A DNA stretch of 12,888 nucleotides from an uncultured Gardnerella sp. (GTDB taxonomy: Bacteria > Actinomycetota > Actinomycetes > Actinomycetales > Bifidobacteriaceae): contig CAMYPN010000026.1 in the NCBI GenBank assembly GCA_947292085.1, positions 1 to 12,888 of the forward strand, written 5' to 3'. Below the pieces are notes generated by a model. The model was not told the DNA's origin. It did no database searches and worked only from the letters and a program-made list of their open reading frames with translations. Positions 7,536-12,888 of this stretch are shown here, piece after piece (within the stretch, counting starts at the first letter, position 1; each line of letters starts with the position of its first letter). The position numbers and the translations under genes were made by a program.

Positions 7536-7619
7536 AGTTACTCCATATCATGCTGGTTTTAGAAATCTAATTGTTAAATCTTTTACTTAAAATAAACCAT
7601 TTGATTGAATACGCATAAT

Positions 7620-7664
7620 GCGACGCATACCCTGCAGTTTATAAAACTACAAGATATGCGTCGC
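7620..7664 (-). promoter_or_regulatory. 45-nt intercistronic hairpin between binding protein and permease genes
   Basis: Ten nt after the stop of the binding-protein gene the minus transcript can fold into a 21-bp stem with a 3-nt loop. The stem is a perfect GCGACGCATA/TATGCGTCGC outer part, then UCU/GGG pairs (U-G, C-G, U-G), then UGUAGUUU/AAACUGCA with one G-U pair. All non-Watson-Crick pairs are G-U only on this strand. No U-run follows, so it is probably not a simple terminator. It likely protects the upstream message or partly blocks read-through, giving more binding protein than permease. Confidence 0.7.
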
Positions 7665-7674
7665 TTTAAAAAAA

Positions 7675-8589
7675 TCAGACTTCAGGATTTACAACAGGTT
7701 CTTTAATAGCAACTCCCTCAACACCCCACTTTTTCAGAATGTCTTTATAGACACCAGACTTCATGAGTTTTTCAATGCCAGCTTTAACAGCTTTAAGCAT
7801 TTTGGAGTCACCCTTTTTAACAGCAGCACCCATTGGCTCTGAATCTTCACTATTTCCAATGATTTCAAGCTTTCCAGGATTCTTAATTGAAGCATATCCT
7901 GCTACTGGAGTGTCAGCATACATAAAATCAACTCTTCCTGAGATTAAAGCTGTAGTAGCATCTGTCTGCTCTTTGAAGCTCATAATTTCAAGCGGCTTGT
8001 CTTTCTTAGCTTCGCACTGTTTCTTAGCATCTTCCATTGCCGTCTCGCTTACAGTACCTGTTTGAAGCGAAACCTTTTTACCGCACAAATTCTTGGTATC
8101 TACGTGATTAGGATTACCTTTTTGTACTTCGAGAGAAAGACCAGCGTTAGCGTAGGTGACAAAATCAACTGATTTCATTCGTTCAGCATTTACTGTAAAA
8201 CCAGAAATACCAACATTATATTTGCTTCCGATTGCCGGAATAATAGAATCAAATGTTGCATGCATAATATTTGCTTTTAGACCCATTACTTTTGCTAAAG
8301 CTTTAGAGAAATCTACTTCATAGCCAACTGGAGTTTTGCCATCGGATGCGAAGAACTCTGCAGGAGCGTAGCTTACGTTTACGCCCACTTTTAGCTCGCC
8401 TGTTTTTGCTACATCTTCCGGAACCATTGCAGCAATTTCGTCATCTTTTTGTACGTGACTTACATCGTAGCTGCGTGCAATATCTGGATCGTTTTTACCT
8501 TTGTGCTCGTCGGCAGGACCGCAAGCAGCAATTCCGAGTAAGGATACAGATACTGCAGAGGCAGCTACAATCTTCCATAACTTTTTCAT
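7675..8589 (-). CDS. Polar amino acid ABC transporter substrate-binding lipoprotein
   Basis: This is a 304-residue family 3 solute-binding protein anchored outside the membrane. The signal peptide MKKLWKIVAASAVSVSLLG ends in lipobox IAAC, so Cys23 is the predicted lipidated residue. A short charged spacer follows, then the SBP_bac_3 fold from about residue 63: TGELKVGVNVSYAPAEFF, VGYEVDFSKALAKVMG, and SGFTVNAERMKSVDFVTYA. The C-terminus ends KKWGVEG plus a short tail. The ATG at 8589-8587 has a strong GGGAGAAG ribosome binding site. It is the first gene of the operon with permease and ATPase genes. A perfect TATAAT lies 97 bp upstream. Family features suggest a polar amino acid ligand but do not fix which one. 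Confidence 0.94.
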   Translation of the reverse strand: MKKLWKIVAASAVSVSLLGIAACGPADEHKGKNDPDIARSYDVSHVQKDDEIAAMVPEDVAKTGELKVGVNVSYAPAEFFASDGKTPVGYEVDFSKALAKVMGLKANIMHATFDSIIPAIGSKYNVGISGFTVNAERMKSVDFVTYANAGLSLEVQKGNPNHVDTKNLCGKKVSLQTGTVSETAMEDAKKQCEAKKDKPLEIMSFKEQTDATTALISGRVDFMYADTPVAGYASIKNPGKLEIIGNSEDSEPMGAAVKKGDSKMLKAVKAGIEKLMKSGVYKDILKKWGVEGVAIKEPVVNPEV

Positions 8590-8671
8590 TTTCTTCTCCC
8601 GTAAGATTCAATAATTTTCAGTGATGCGTATAACTATACACTAGAACGTTGCTATTTTGCGGTACTTTTTT

Positions 8672-8700
8672 ACAGAAAACTGTATATTATAGATTTTCTA
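8672..8700 (-). promoter_or_regulatory. Probable promoter of the amino acid ABC operon with two dyads
   Basis: A perfect -10 TATAAT lies at 8691-8686 on the minus strand; no clear -35 is seen. A dyad TAGA-AAA-TCTA (8700-8690) overlaps it, and ACAG-TTTT-CTGT (8683-8672) covers the expected transcription start. A third dyad, GTATA-GT-TATAC, lies further into the leader near 8626-8641. The positions suit an operator, but no regulator is assigned. Confidence 0.45.
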
Positions 8701-8742
8701 TGCGCTATTTTCGCTAGAAAACTTAACTTAACAAGAATAAAA

Positions 8743-8776
8743 CCGTATATTATTCATAAAAATGAATAATATACGG
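8743..8776 (-). terminator. Terminator hairpin after smpB
   Basis: A perfect 15-bp stem (CCGTATATTATTCAT with its complement) surrounds a 4-nt loop, 42 nt after the smpB stop. In the minus direction it is followed by TTTTATTCTT. This ends the ftsE-to-smpB block and separates it from the amino acid transporter promoter about 50 bp further on. Confidence 0.8.
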
Positions 8777-8818
8777 CGTGTCGTATTTTATACTAAATTC
8801 GCTCTAAAAATAACGCAA

Positions 8819-9313
8819 TTACGCTTCTCGCGCTTTCAAATTACGATATCTCATCTCACGTAACGCTTCACGCTTATCCTGCTCCTCACGCAAAGCTTGA
8901 CGCTTATCAAACTCTTTTTTACCTCTAGCTAAAGCAATCTCAACCTTCACATAGCTGCCGCGAAAATAGAGTCTCAAAGGAACAACAGTATAACCCTTAG
9001 CTTCAGTCTGCCTAGAAAGCTTAGCAATTTCAGCAGAATGAAGTAACAATTTACGCTTACGTTTAGGAGCATGATTATTCCAAGTACCGTTTAAATATTC
9101 AGGAATATTTGCCCCTTCTAACCACATTTCGCCACGACGATCAATACTAACAAAAGATTCAGCAAGCGATGCCCTACCTTCTCGAAGCGACTTAACTTCA
9201 GTACCAGTAAGAGCAAGCCCAGCTTCATAGCAATCTTCTATAGCGTAATCGTGATGAGCTTTACGATTATTCGCAACCGTTACAGTACCGTCACTATCCG
9301 CTTTCTTTACCAA
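8819..9313 (-). CDS. smpB: SsrA (tmRNA)-binding protein SmpB
   Basis: SmpB binds tmRNA and delivers it to ribosomes stalled on broken messages. The 164 residues match the family length. Visible landmarks are NNRKAHHDYAIED near the start, LTGTEVKSLREGRASLAESFV (35-55), HAPKRKRKLLLH (81-92), VPLRLYFRGSYVKVEIALARGKK (111-133) and the basic C-terminal tail (DKREALREMRYRN) that enters the mRNA channel. The start codon is TTG at 9313-9311, supported by AGAAGGGA six bases upstream; no in-frame ATG fits. It lies 69 bp after the CHAP hydrolase gene with no promoter seen between them, so cotranscription is likely. No tmRNA gene was recognised in the window. Confidence 0.96.
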   Translation of the reverse strand: MVKKADSDGTVTVANNRKAHHDYAIEDCYEAGLALTGTEVKSLREGRASLAESFVSIDRRGEMWLEGANIPEYLNGTWNNHAPKRKRKLLLHSAEIAKLSRQTEAKGYTVVPLRLYFRGSYVKVEIALARGKKEFDKRQALREEQDKREALREMRYRNLKAREA

Positions 9314-9382
9314 AACTTTTCCCTTCTTACAAATGCTTTAAATATGCTCTCCATAAAAAACGAAAGCACGCTACATTAAAAT

Positions 9383-10810
9383 TTAGTAATGAATGTACTC
9401 AAAGTCTCCAGAGTTCTGAATAGTCTCATAGGCAGGAAAAGTTGGGAAACCAGTTCCACCTTCAGAAACAAGAACTGAACCATCCGAGTTCACTCTTTCA
9501 ACAACAGCAACATGACCATACTGAGAACTTGCATTCCAACCATTCGCACGCTGGCCTCTAGCAAATACCATAACTGCACCTACGTGAGGAGTTCTATTAA
9601 CTAAATATCCCAAACCTCTTGCAGTAACAGCCCAATCGCCACCATTGCCCATAAACGATCCAACTGGCAGTCCAAGCTGAGAACGTCTCAAATATGCCCA
9701 CAAAGTGCATTGGCGAGGAGGATAAGAAGACCCTCCAGCAGTATTACCAGTATTGTGACCATAGCAACTACGCGAACCCTCTGCACAGTTTCCAGGAACC
9801 TCATAATTCATTCCGCTAGCTGAACCGCTAGATAACTTCATTGGAGGAAGTTCAATCCTAGCGTAAGACATTTTTCCACTCACCTGCTGACGGTTTCCAG
9901 CCCTAGGATCAGCTTTCGCAACAGCCTTATTAGCAAGAGCTCTAGCCTGAGCATCAATAGCAGATTTCATAGCAACAATTTCCGCAGCTTCACGCGCAGA
10001 GCGAGAAGTCAAATCGTTTTTTTGACTTTCAAGTTGCTTACGAATATTCTCACCTTGATCTCGAAGATTCTGCAAAGCTTGACGCTTATCGTTAGCAGCT
10101 TTAGCAGCAATCTGAGCACTTTGAGATTGCGCATCCGCCTGCTGCTTAAGTTTTGAAATTTCAACTTCTATAGCAGCCAAACGCTGACGGCGATTCATAG
10201 AAGTATTAAGTTTTACAGCAGCATCATTTGCAGCATTTGACTCGCTACGAGCTATAGCAGCCTCAGACTGAAGTCTACCCACAAACTGTTCTGTTGTAGT
10301 GGAATTAGTTACCATGCCCATAACATCTGAAGCGTAAGAACCGTGGAAACTTTTGCGAGCAACCTGTGCTACAGCAGCCCTAGCATCATCAAAATCAATG
10401 CCCGTTTGCTTAATTTTTTCTTCTAACGCTTGCTTATCTTTTCTAGCTGATTCCAAACGTTGATTTGTTGATTCAACTAAGCTTCTTGCCTGATCGGCCT
10501 GAGCATCAGCTTGATTTGCGGCAGCAATCTGACTAGGAATTTTATGCTCATTCAAATCATTAAGCTCAATGATCTTATCCGCAAGTTTTTTATTTACTCC
10601 AGCAAGCTGACTCTTAAGCTTTTCGTTATCTCGTACTTTGCGCTGATACTCTTTCATACTGACAGCATTTGCAGAAGAAGCAGTAGCGAGCGTGCCAAAT
10701 GTACCAGCCGAAAGCATCATAGCAGCTGAAACAACAAAACTCACAACCACGTGAGATTTAAAACACGCACACATGTTACTAACTGCTCTATGCGATTCTT
10801 TGCTACTCAT
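9383..10810 (-). CDS. Secreted coiled-coil CHAP-domain peptidoglycan hydrolase
   Basis: This is a predicted 475-residue wall hydrolase exported by the Sec system. A signal peptide (hydrophobic about 20-44) ends at ANA before VS (cleavage after about 49). A long Ala/Gln/Lys-rich coiled coil fills about 55-295. After a linker, a CHAP amidase/endopeptidase domain covers about 345-475, with Cys368 (PPRQCTLWAY) and His433 (YGHVAVVERV) as the expected catalytic pair and Glu450 in VSEGG as a possible third residue. The layout matches PcsB of streptococci and is analogous to RipC, both activated by FtsEX; ftsX lies directly upstream. I chose ATG 10810-10808 because AAGGGG lies 7 nt before it and the promoter -10 leaves a normal leader. 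Upstream in-frame starts at 10831 and 10885 fall at or before the promoter. Confidence 0.9.
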   Translation of the reverse strand: MSSKESHRAVSNMCACFKSHVVVSFVVSAAMMLSAGTFGTLATASSANAVSMKEYQRKVRDNEKLKSQLAGVNKKLADKIIELNDLNEHKIPSQIAAANQADAQADQARSLVESTNQRLESARKDKQALEEKIKQTGIDFDDARAAVAQVARKSFHGSYASDVMGMVTNSTTTEQFVGRLQSEAAIARSESNAANDAAVKLNTSMNRRQRLAAIEVEISKLKQQADAQSQSAQIAAKAANDKRQALQNLRDQGENIRKQLESQKNDLTSRSAREAAEIVAMKSAIDAQARALANKAVAKADPRAGNRQQVSGKMSYARIELPPMKLSSGSASGMNYEVPGNCAEGSRSCYGHNTGNTAGGSSYPPRQCTLWAYLRRSQLGLPVGSFMGNGGDWAVTARGLGYLVNRTPHVGAVMVFARGQRANGWNASSQYGHVAVVERVNSDGSVLVSEGGTGFPTFPAYETIQNSGDFEYIHY

Positions 10811-10843
10811 ATCGCTTCCCCTTTTCGACATAACTATTTCCGA

Positions 10844-10873
10844 ATTATACAGCGAATACTCGAATCGCAGCAA
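10844..10873 (-). promoter_or_regulatory. Promoter of the CHAP hydrolase gene
   Basis: A -35 TTGCTG (10873-10868) is followed by an 18-bp spacer and a perfect -10 TATAAT (10849-10844) on the minus strand. The expected start of transcription near 10837 gives a leader of about 27 nt to the chosen ATG. It would allow the hydrolase and smpB to be expressed independently of ftsEX. Confidence 0.6.
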
Positions 10874-10883
10874 AATAACAAAC

Positions 10884-10943
10884 ACTGCGAAAAATACTAC
10901 TGCAAATATTGCTGAACATAATGCTGAACATACTGCGGAAAAA
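10884..10943. repeat. Degenerate 12-bp tandem array between ftsX and the CHAP gene
   Basis: Five head-to-tail 12-bp units on the + strand (ACTGCGAAAAAT, ACTACTGCAAAT, ATTGCTGAACAT, AATGCTGAACAT, ACTGCGGAAAAA) fill most of the spacer. The array lies directly upstream of the CHAP promoter -35. The units resemble the 12-bp repeat in the ftsE extension, but in the opposite orientation. Confidence 0.65.
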
Positions 10944-10951
10944 GCAAAAAT

Positions 10952-11875
10952 TTAAGCGCGCAAATATCTTCTTAATGCTACCGCTGAAGCAACAATCGAT
11001 AAGAATACTGCGCCAACAACAAGCACTGGAACAGTCATCCACACGTTAGATTGCGTAATAAACGGCATCCAACGCACGTTCTGCGCCATCCAATCTGTTA
11101 CAAGCAGTTTTACCATAAGACTTAATGCCCCACCTGCAAGAAGCGAACCTATAAGTGAGGCGAACGCTCCTTCCAAAATAAACGGCATTCGAATAGTCGA
11201 ATTTGAAGCACCAACCAATCGCATTATCTCAGTTTCTTGTCTTCTAGAAGCCGCAGACATTCGTATAGTCGTGCTTGTAAGCATAATTGCTACAATAATC
11301 ATCACTGCAGCAAGCACAACTGTAACGGCAGTTGCACGATTTAGAACACTAAATACCGGATCAAAAATCTGCCTTTGATCAACAACTTCTTCAACGCCAT
11401 CTCGTCCAGAAAGCACTTCTGAAACTACTTGATATTTCATAGGATTCGTGAGTTTTAGTCTTAAAGAATCTTGCATATCTGCAGCAGTTAAAGTTCGCCC
11501 CTGAAATACTCCGTTAGGATACTGTTTTAAGAAAGTATTCTTATAGAATTCTTCACGACTCACGTACGTAATATCCGAAACGTCATCACCTAATTCTTGA
11601 TTTATGACATTTTCTAGTTTAACTATTTCATCTTTCGTAGGTGCTTTTCCGGAAGCGCATGAAGGTGATTGACTTGTACCGTCAGGGCAAAGCCAAGCAA
11701 CTACCTCAACCTTATCGTACCAATCGCCTTTTGCTTTCGTAATTTGCACCTGCATAAGCACAGAAGTACCTATAAACAAGAAAGAAATGAAGGTTACAAG
11801 CATAACTGAAAGAATCATAGAAACATTGCGGCGTAAGCTAATGCAAGTTTCAGAGAAGATGAATCTTAAACGCAT
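10952..11875 (-). CDS. ftsX: Cell-division ABC permease-like protein FtsX
   Basis: FtsX forms the membrane part of the FtsEX complex, which couples ATP hydrolysis to activation of wall hydrolases at the septum. The 307 residues show the family layout: N-terminal RLRFIFSETCISLRRN, TM1 (about 18-41), a large extracellular domain (about 42-180), and TM2-4 (about 184-206, 233-258, 279-303) with the cytoplasmic motif RRQETEIMRLVGAS between TM2 and TM3. Two Cys in the extracellular domain (63 and 73) could form a disulfide. The ATG overlaps the ftsE stop codon (TAATG), and AAGGAG sits 7 nt upstream inside ftsE, so translation is coupled. The CHAP hydrolase encoded next is its likely extracellular partner. 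Confidence 0.95.
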   Translation of the reverse strand: MRLRFIFSETCISLRRNVSMILSVMLVTFISFLFIGTSVLMQVQITKAKGDWYDKVEVVAWLCPDGTSQSPSCASGKAPTKDEIVKLENVINQELGDDVSDITYVSREEFYKNTFLKQYPNGVFQGRTLTAADMQDSLRLKLTNPMKYQVVSEVLSGRDGVEEVVDQRQIFDPVFSVLNRATAVTVVLAAVMIIVAIMLTSTTIRMSAASRRQETEIMRLVGASNSTIRMPFILEGAFASLIGSLLAGGALSLMVKLLVTDWMAQNVRWMPFITQSNVWMTVPVLVVGAVFLSIVASAVALRRYLRA

Positions 11876-12888
11876 TACTTCACTCCTTCATTGCTTGAAC
11901 TGCTATCAGAATTTTGCGATTCTTTATTATTTTCATTATTTGCAGAATCGCGTGAATCAGATGAGGATGATTTTTTAGTTGGCGGCGCAGGAGGCATAGG
12001 TATAGGAGCACCAGAGTCTTGTATATTACTAGAATTATTTAAATCATCAACGTTATTTTTGCTATCTTCTGCGCTATTACTATCAGTTTCAGCTTTAAGA
12101 GTTGATTCTGCCGATTTTGTAGCGTTTTCTGTAGCATTTTCTGTAACATTTTCTGTAACATTTTCTGCGGAAGTACTATCCTCAGAAATATTTTCTGCAG
12201 GAACTTCTGAAGAACTTAAAGAAGATTCATTATTTTCATTACTATCGGAAGATTTTTCTGTAGTATCTTTTTCTACAATATCTTTTTCTGTAGTAGGCTT
12301 TTCTGCTGTAATATTTTCTGCAATATCTTTAGAATCTGCCGAAATTTCAGCATTTTCCACATCTGAAGAGACTTCACTACTTTCTTTTTCTTCTAAATTA
12401 GCAGATTTCGCTAAATCTGCAGAAGAAGAAATATCAGTAGCAACTAATCCGCGACCCCAAGTCATAGTAGTTTCCAAAGATTGGAAAACTTCACCATAAC
12501 GACCAGTTCTTCCAGAATGAACTGACTGAGCGAGTCTAGCTATTCCTTCATTCCCAGAGCCATTTTGCAAAGATTGAGCAACTAAATCAACAGTTTTCTT
12601 AGCTTGTGCTGCACGCTGAGCTTTTTTAGAAAGACGCCTGTGACGTTCTGTATGATTGTCAAAAGCAAAATTAGTATTCATAGCGTTCTGAGAAGAACTA
12701 TCGGCGTCATTCTCAATAGACTGCTGAGCTTTAGCTTTTTGCTCAACATCACTATCTGGGAAGTAAAGCGCAGAATCGTACGAACCCTCACGCTCATCGC
12801 GCACAATTTTTCCAGCATGAAGTTCCACAACACGCTTACGCATAGAGTTAACTATTTCCTCATTATGCGTAGCCATCACAATCGTTGT
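11875..12888 (-). CDS. ftsE: Cell-division ATPase FtsE, C-terminal part with long disordered extension
   Basis: The frame is open to the right edge, so Walker A, signature and Walker B lie outside the window. The first residues, TTIVMATHNEEIV, are the end of an ABC ATPase with the switch His8. They are followed by VVELHAGKIVRDEREGSY, where FtsE proteins normally end. Here about 300 more residues follow. Residues about 75-147 look partly ordered, with a basic helix-like KKAQRAAQAKK segment and FQSLETTMTWGRGLVATD. The remainder is Ser/Glu/Asn/Thr-rich and acidic, with tandem EN(V/A)T and EKD repeats and a proline motif PIPMPPAPPTKK near the end. The extension would be cytoplasmic. Identity follows from the coupled ftsX (TAATG overlap) and the ATPase end. 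The apparent ATG at 12879 is internal. Confidence 0.9.
   Translation of the reverse strand, partial: TTIVMATHNEEIVNSMRKRVVELHAGKIVRDEREGSYDSALYFPDSDVEQKAKAQQSIENDADSSSQNAMNTNFAFDNHTERHRRLSKKAQRAAQAKKTVDLVAQSLQNGSGNEGIARLAQSVHSGRTGRYGEVFQSLETTMTWGRGLVATDISSSADLAKSANLEEKESSEVSSDVENAEISADSKDIAENITAEKPTTEKDIVEKDTTEKSSDSNENNESSLSSSEVPAENISEDSTSAENVTENVTENATENATKSAESTLKAETDSNSAEDSKNNVDDLNNSSNIQDSGAPIPMPPAPPTKKSSSSDSRDSANNENNKESQNSDSSSSNEGVK
12118..12165 (-). repeat. 12-bp tandem repeat in the ftsE extension
   Basis: Four 12-bp units with coding sequence GAAAATGTTACA or near variants encode Glu-Asn-Val/Ala-Thr four times. The two units encoding EN-V-T are identical, which suggests recent duplication. 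Confidence 0.85.
12245..12325 (-). repeat. 15-bp degenerate repeat in the ftsE extension
   Basis: Units of about 15 bp encode variants of Thr-Thr-Glu-Lys-Asp (TTEKD, IVEKD, TTEKS), preceded by related AENIT and AEKP segments. All keep the reading frame. Confidence 0.6.

Noticed and set aside
7620..7664. Intercistronic hairpin as a Rho-independent terminator
   Set aside because: The minus transcript has no U-run after the stem, and the operon genes downstream need read-through.
8590..8818. tmRNA gene next to smpB
   Set aside because: The 229-bp gap holds the smpB terminator and the transporter promoter. It is too short and lacks a tRNA-like acceptor or peptide-tag frame.
10811..10885. Longer N-terminus for the CHAP hydrolase from ATG 10885 or 10831
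   Set aside because: The TATAAT at 10849-10844 lies after the first start and just before the second. Only the ATG at 10810 combines a good Shine-Dalgarno, a normal leader and a normal signal peptide.
10773..10955. Plus-strand open frame of 60 codons reading through the 12-bp array
   Set aside because: It has no ribosome binding site, lies antisense to the hydrolase start, and its regular look comes from the repeat itself.
12118..12325. Repeats in ftsE as a CRISPR array
   Set aside because: The units are contiguous 12-15 bp coding repeats without spacers.
11875..12879. Separate gene starting at ATG 12879
   Set aside because: The frame is open upstream to the window edge and encodes the conserved end of an ABC ATPase, so this ATG is internal to ftsE.

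Overview
The window is an AT-rich piece of an actinobacterial genome, most likely from the Bifidobacteriaceae. The base composition, with the order ftsE-ftsX-CHAP hydrolase-smpB, points to Gardnerella or a close relative. That assignment rests on gene content and composition; no database search was run. All ten genes lie on the minus strand, so transcription runs from right to left.

In transcription order, the right end (12888 to about 8740) is a cell-wall and division block. It holds the 3' part of ftsE with a very long low-complexity C-terminal extension, then ftsX (translationally coupled through TAATG), a secreted coiled-coil CHAP peptidoglycan hydrolase with its own promoter, and smpB for trans-translation. 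A strong hairpin terminator closes the block. FtsE and FtsX would form the ABC-type membrane complex that activates the CHAP hydrolase outside the membrane.

Next (about 8700 to 5614) is a three-gene polar amino acid ABC importer: lipoprotein binding protein, permease and ATPase. A 45-nt near-perfect hairpin lies between the first two genes, and a terminator hairpin follows the ATPase. Then come glmS (amino-sugar and peptidoglycan precursor synthesis), an orphan sugar-type ABC binding lipoprotein, and coaX (type III pantothenate kinase, coenzyme A synthesis).

The left end (1008 to 1) is the 5' part of a BspA-like surface protein gene. It has a membrane anchor, a Lys/Asp/Gly-rich repeat linker and the first DUF285-type repeats. 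A run of nine G's lies inside its reading frame. Loss or gain of one G would give a stop codon within four codons, so this looks like an on/off phase-variation switch.

Short tandem repeats recur across the window: 9-bp and 12-bp coding repeats in the surface protein and ftsE, 9-bp stop-codon repeats after glmS, and a 12-bp array just upstream of the CHAP promoter. No tRNA, rRNA, tmRNA, CRISPR array, insertion sequence or attachment site was seen. No gene-free gap reaches 300 bases.
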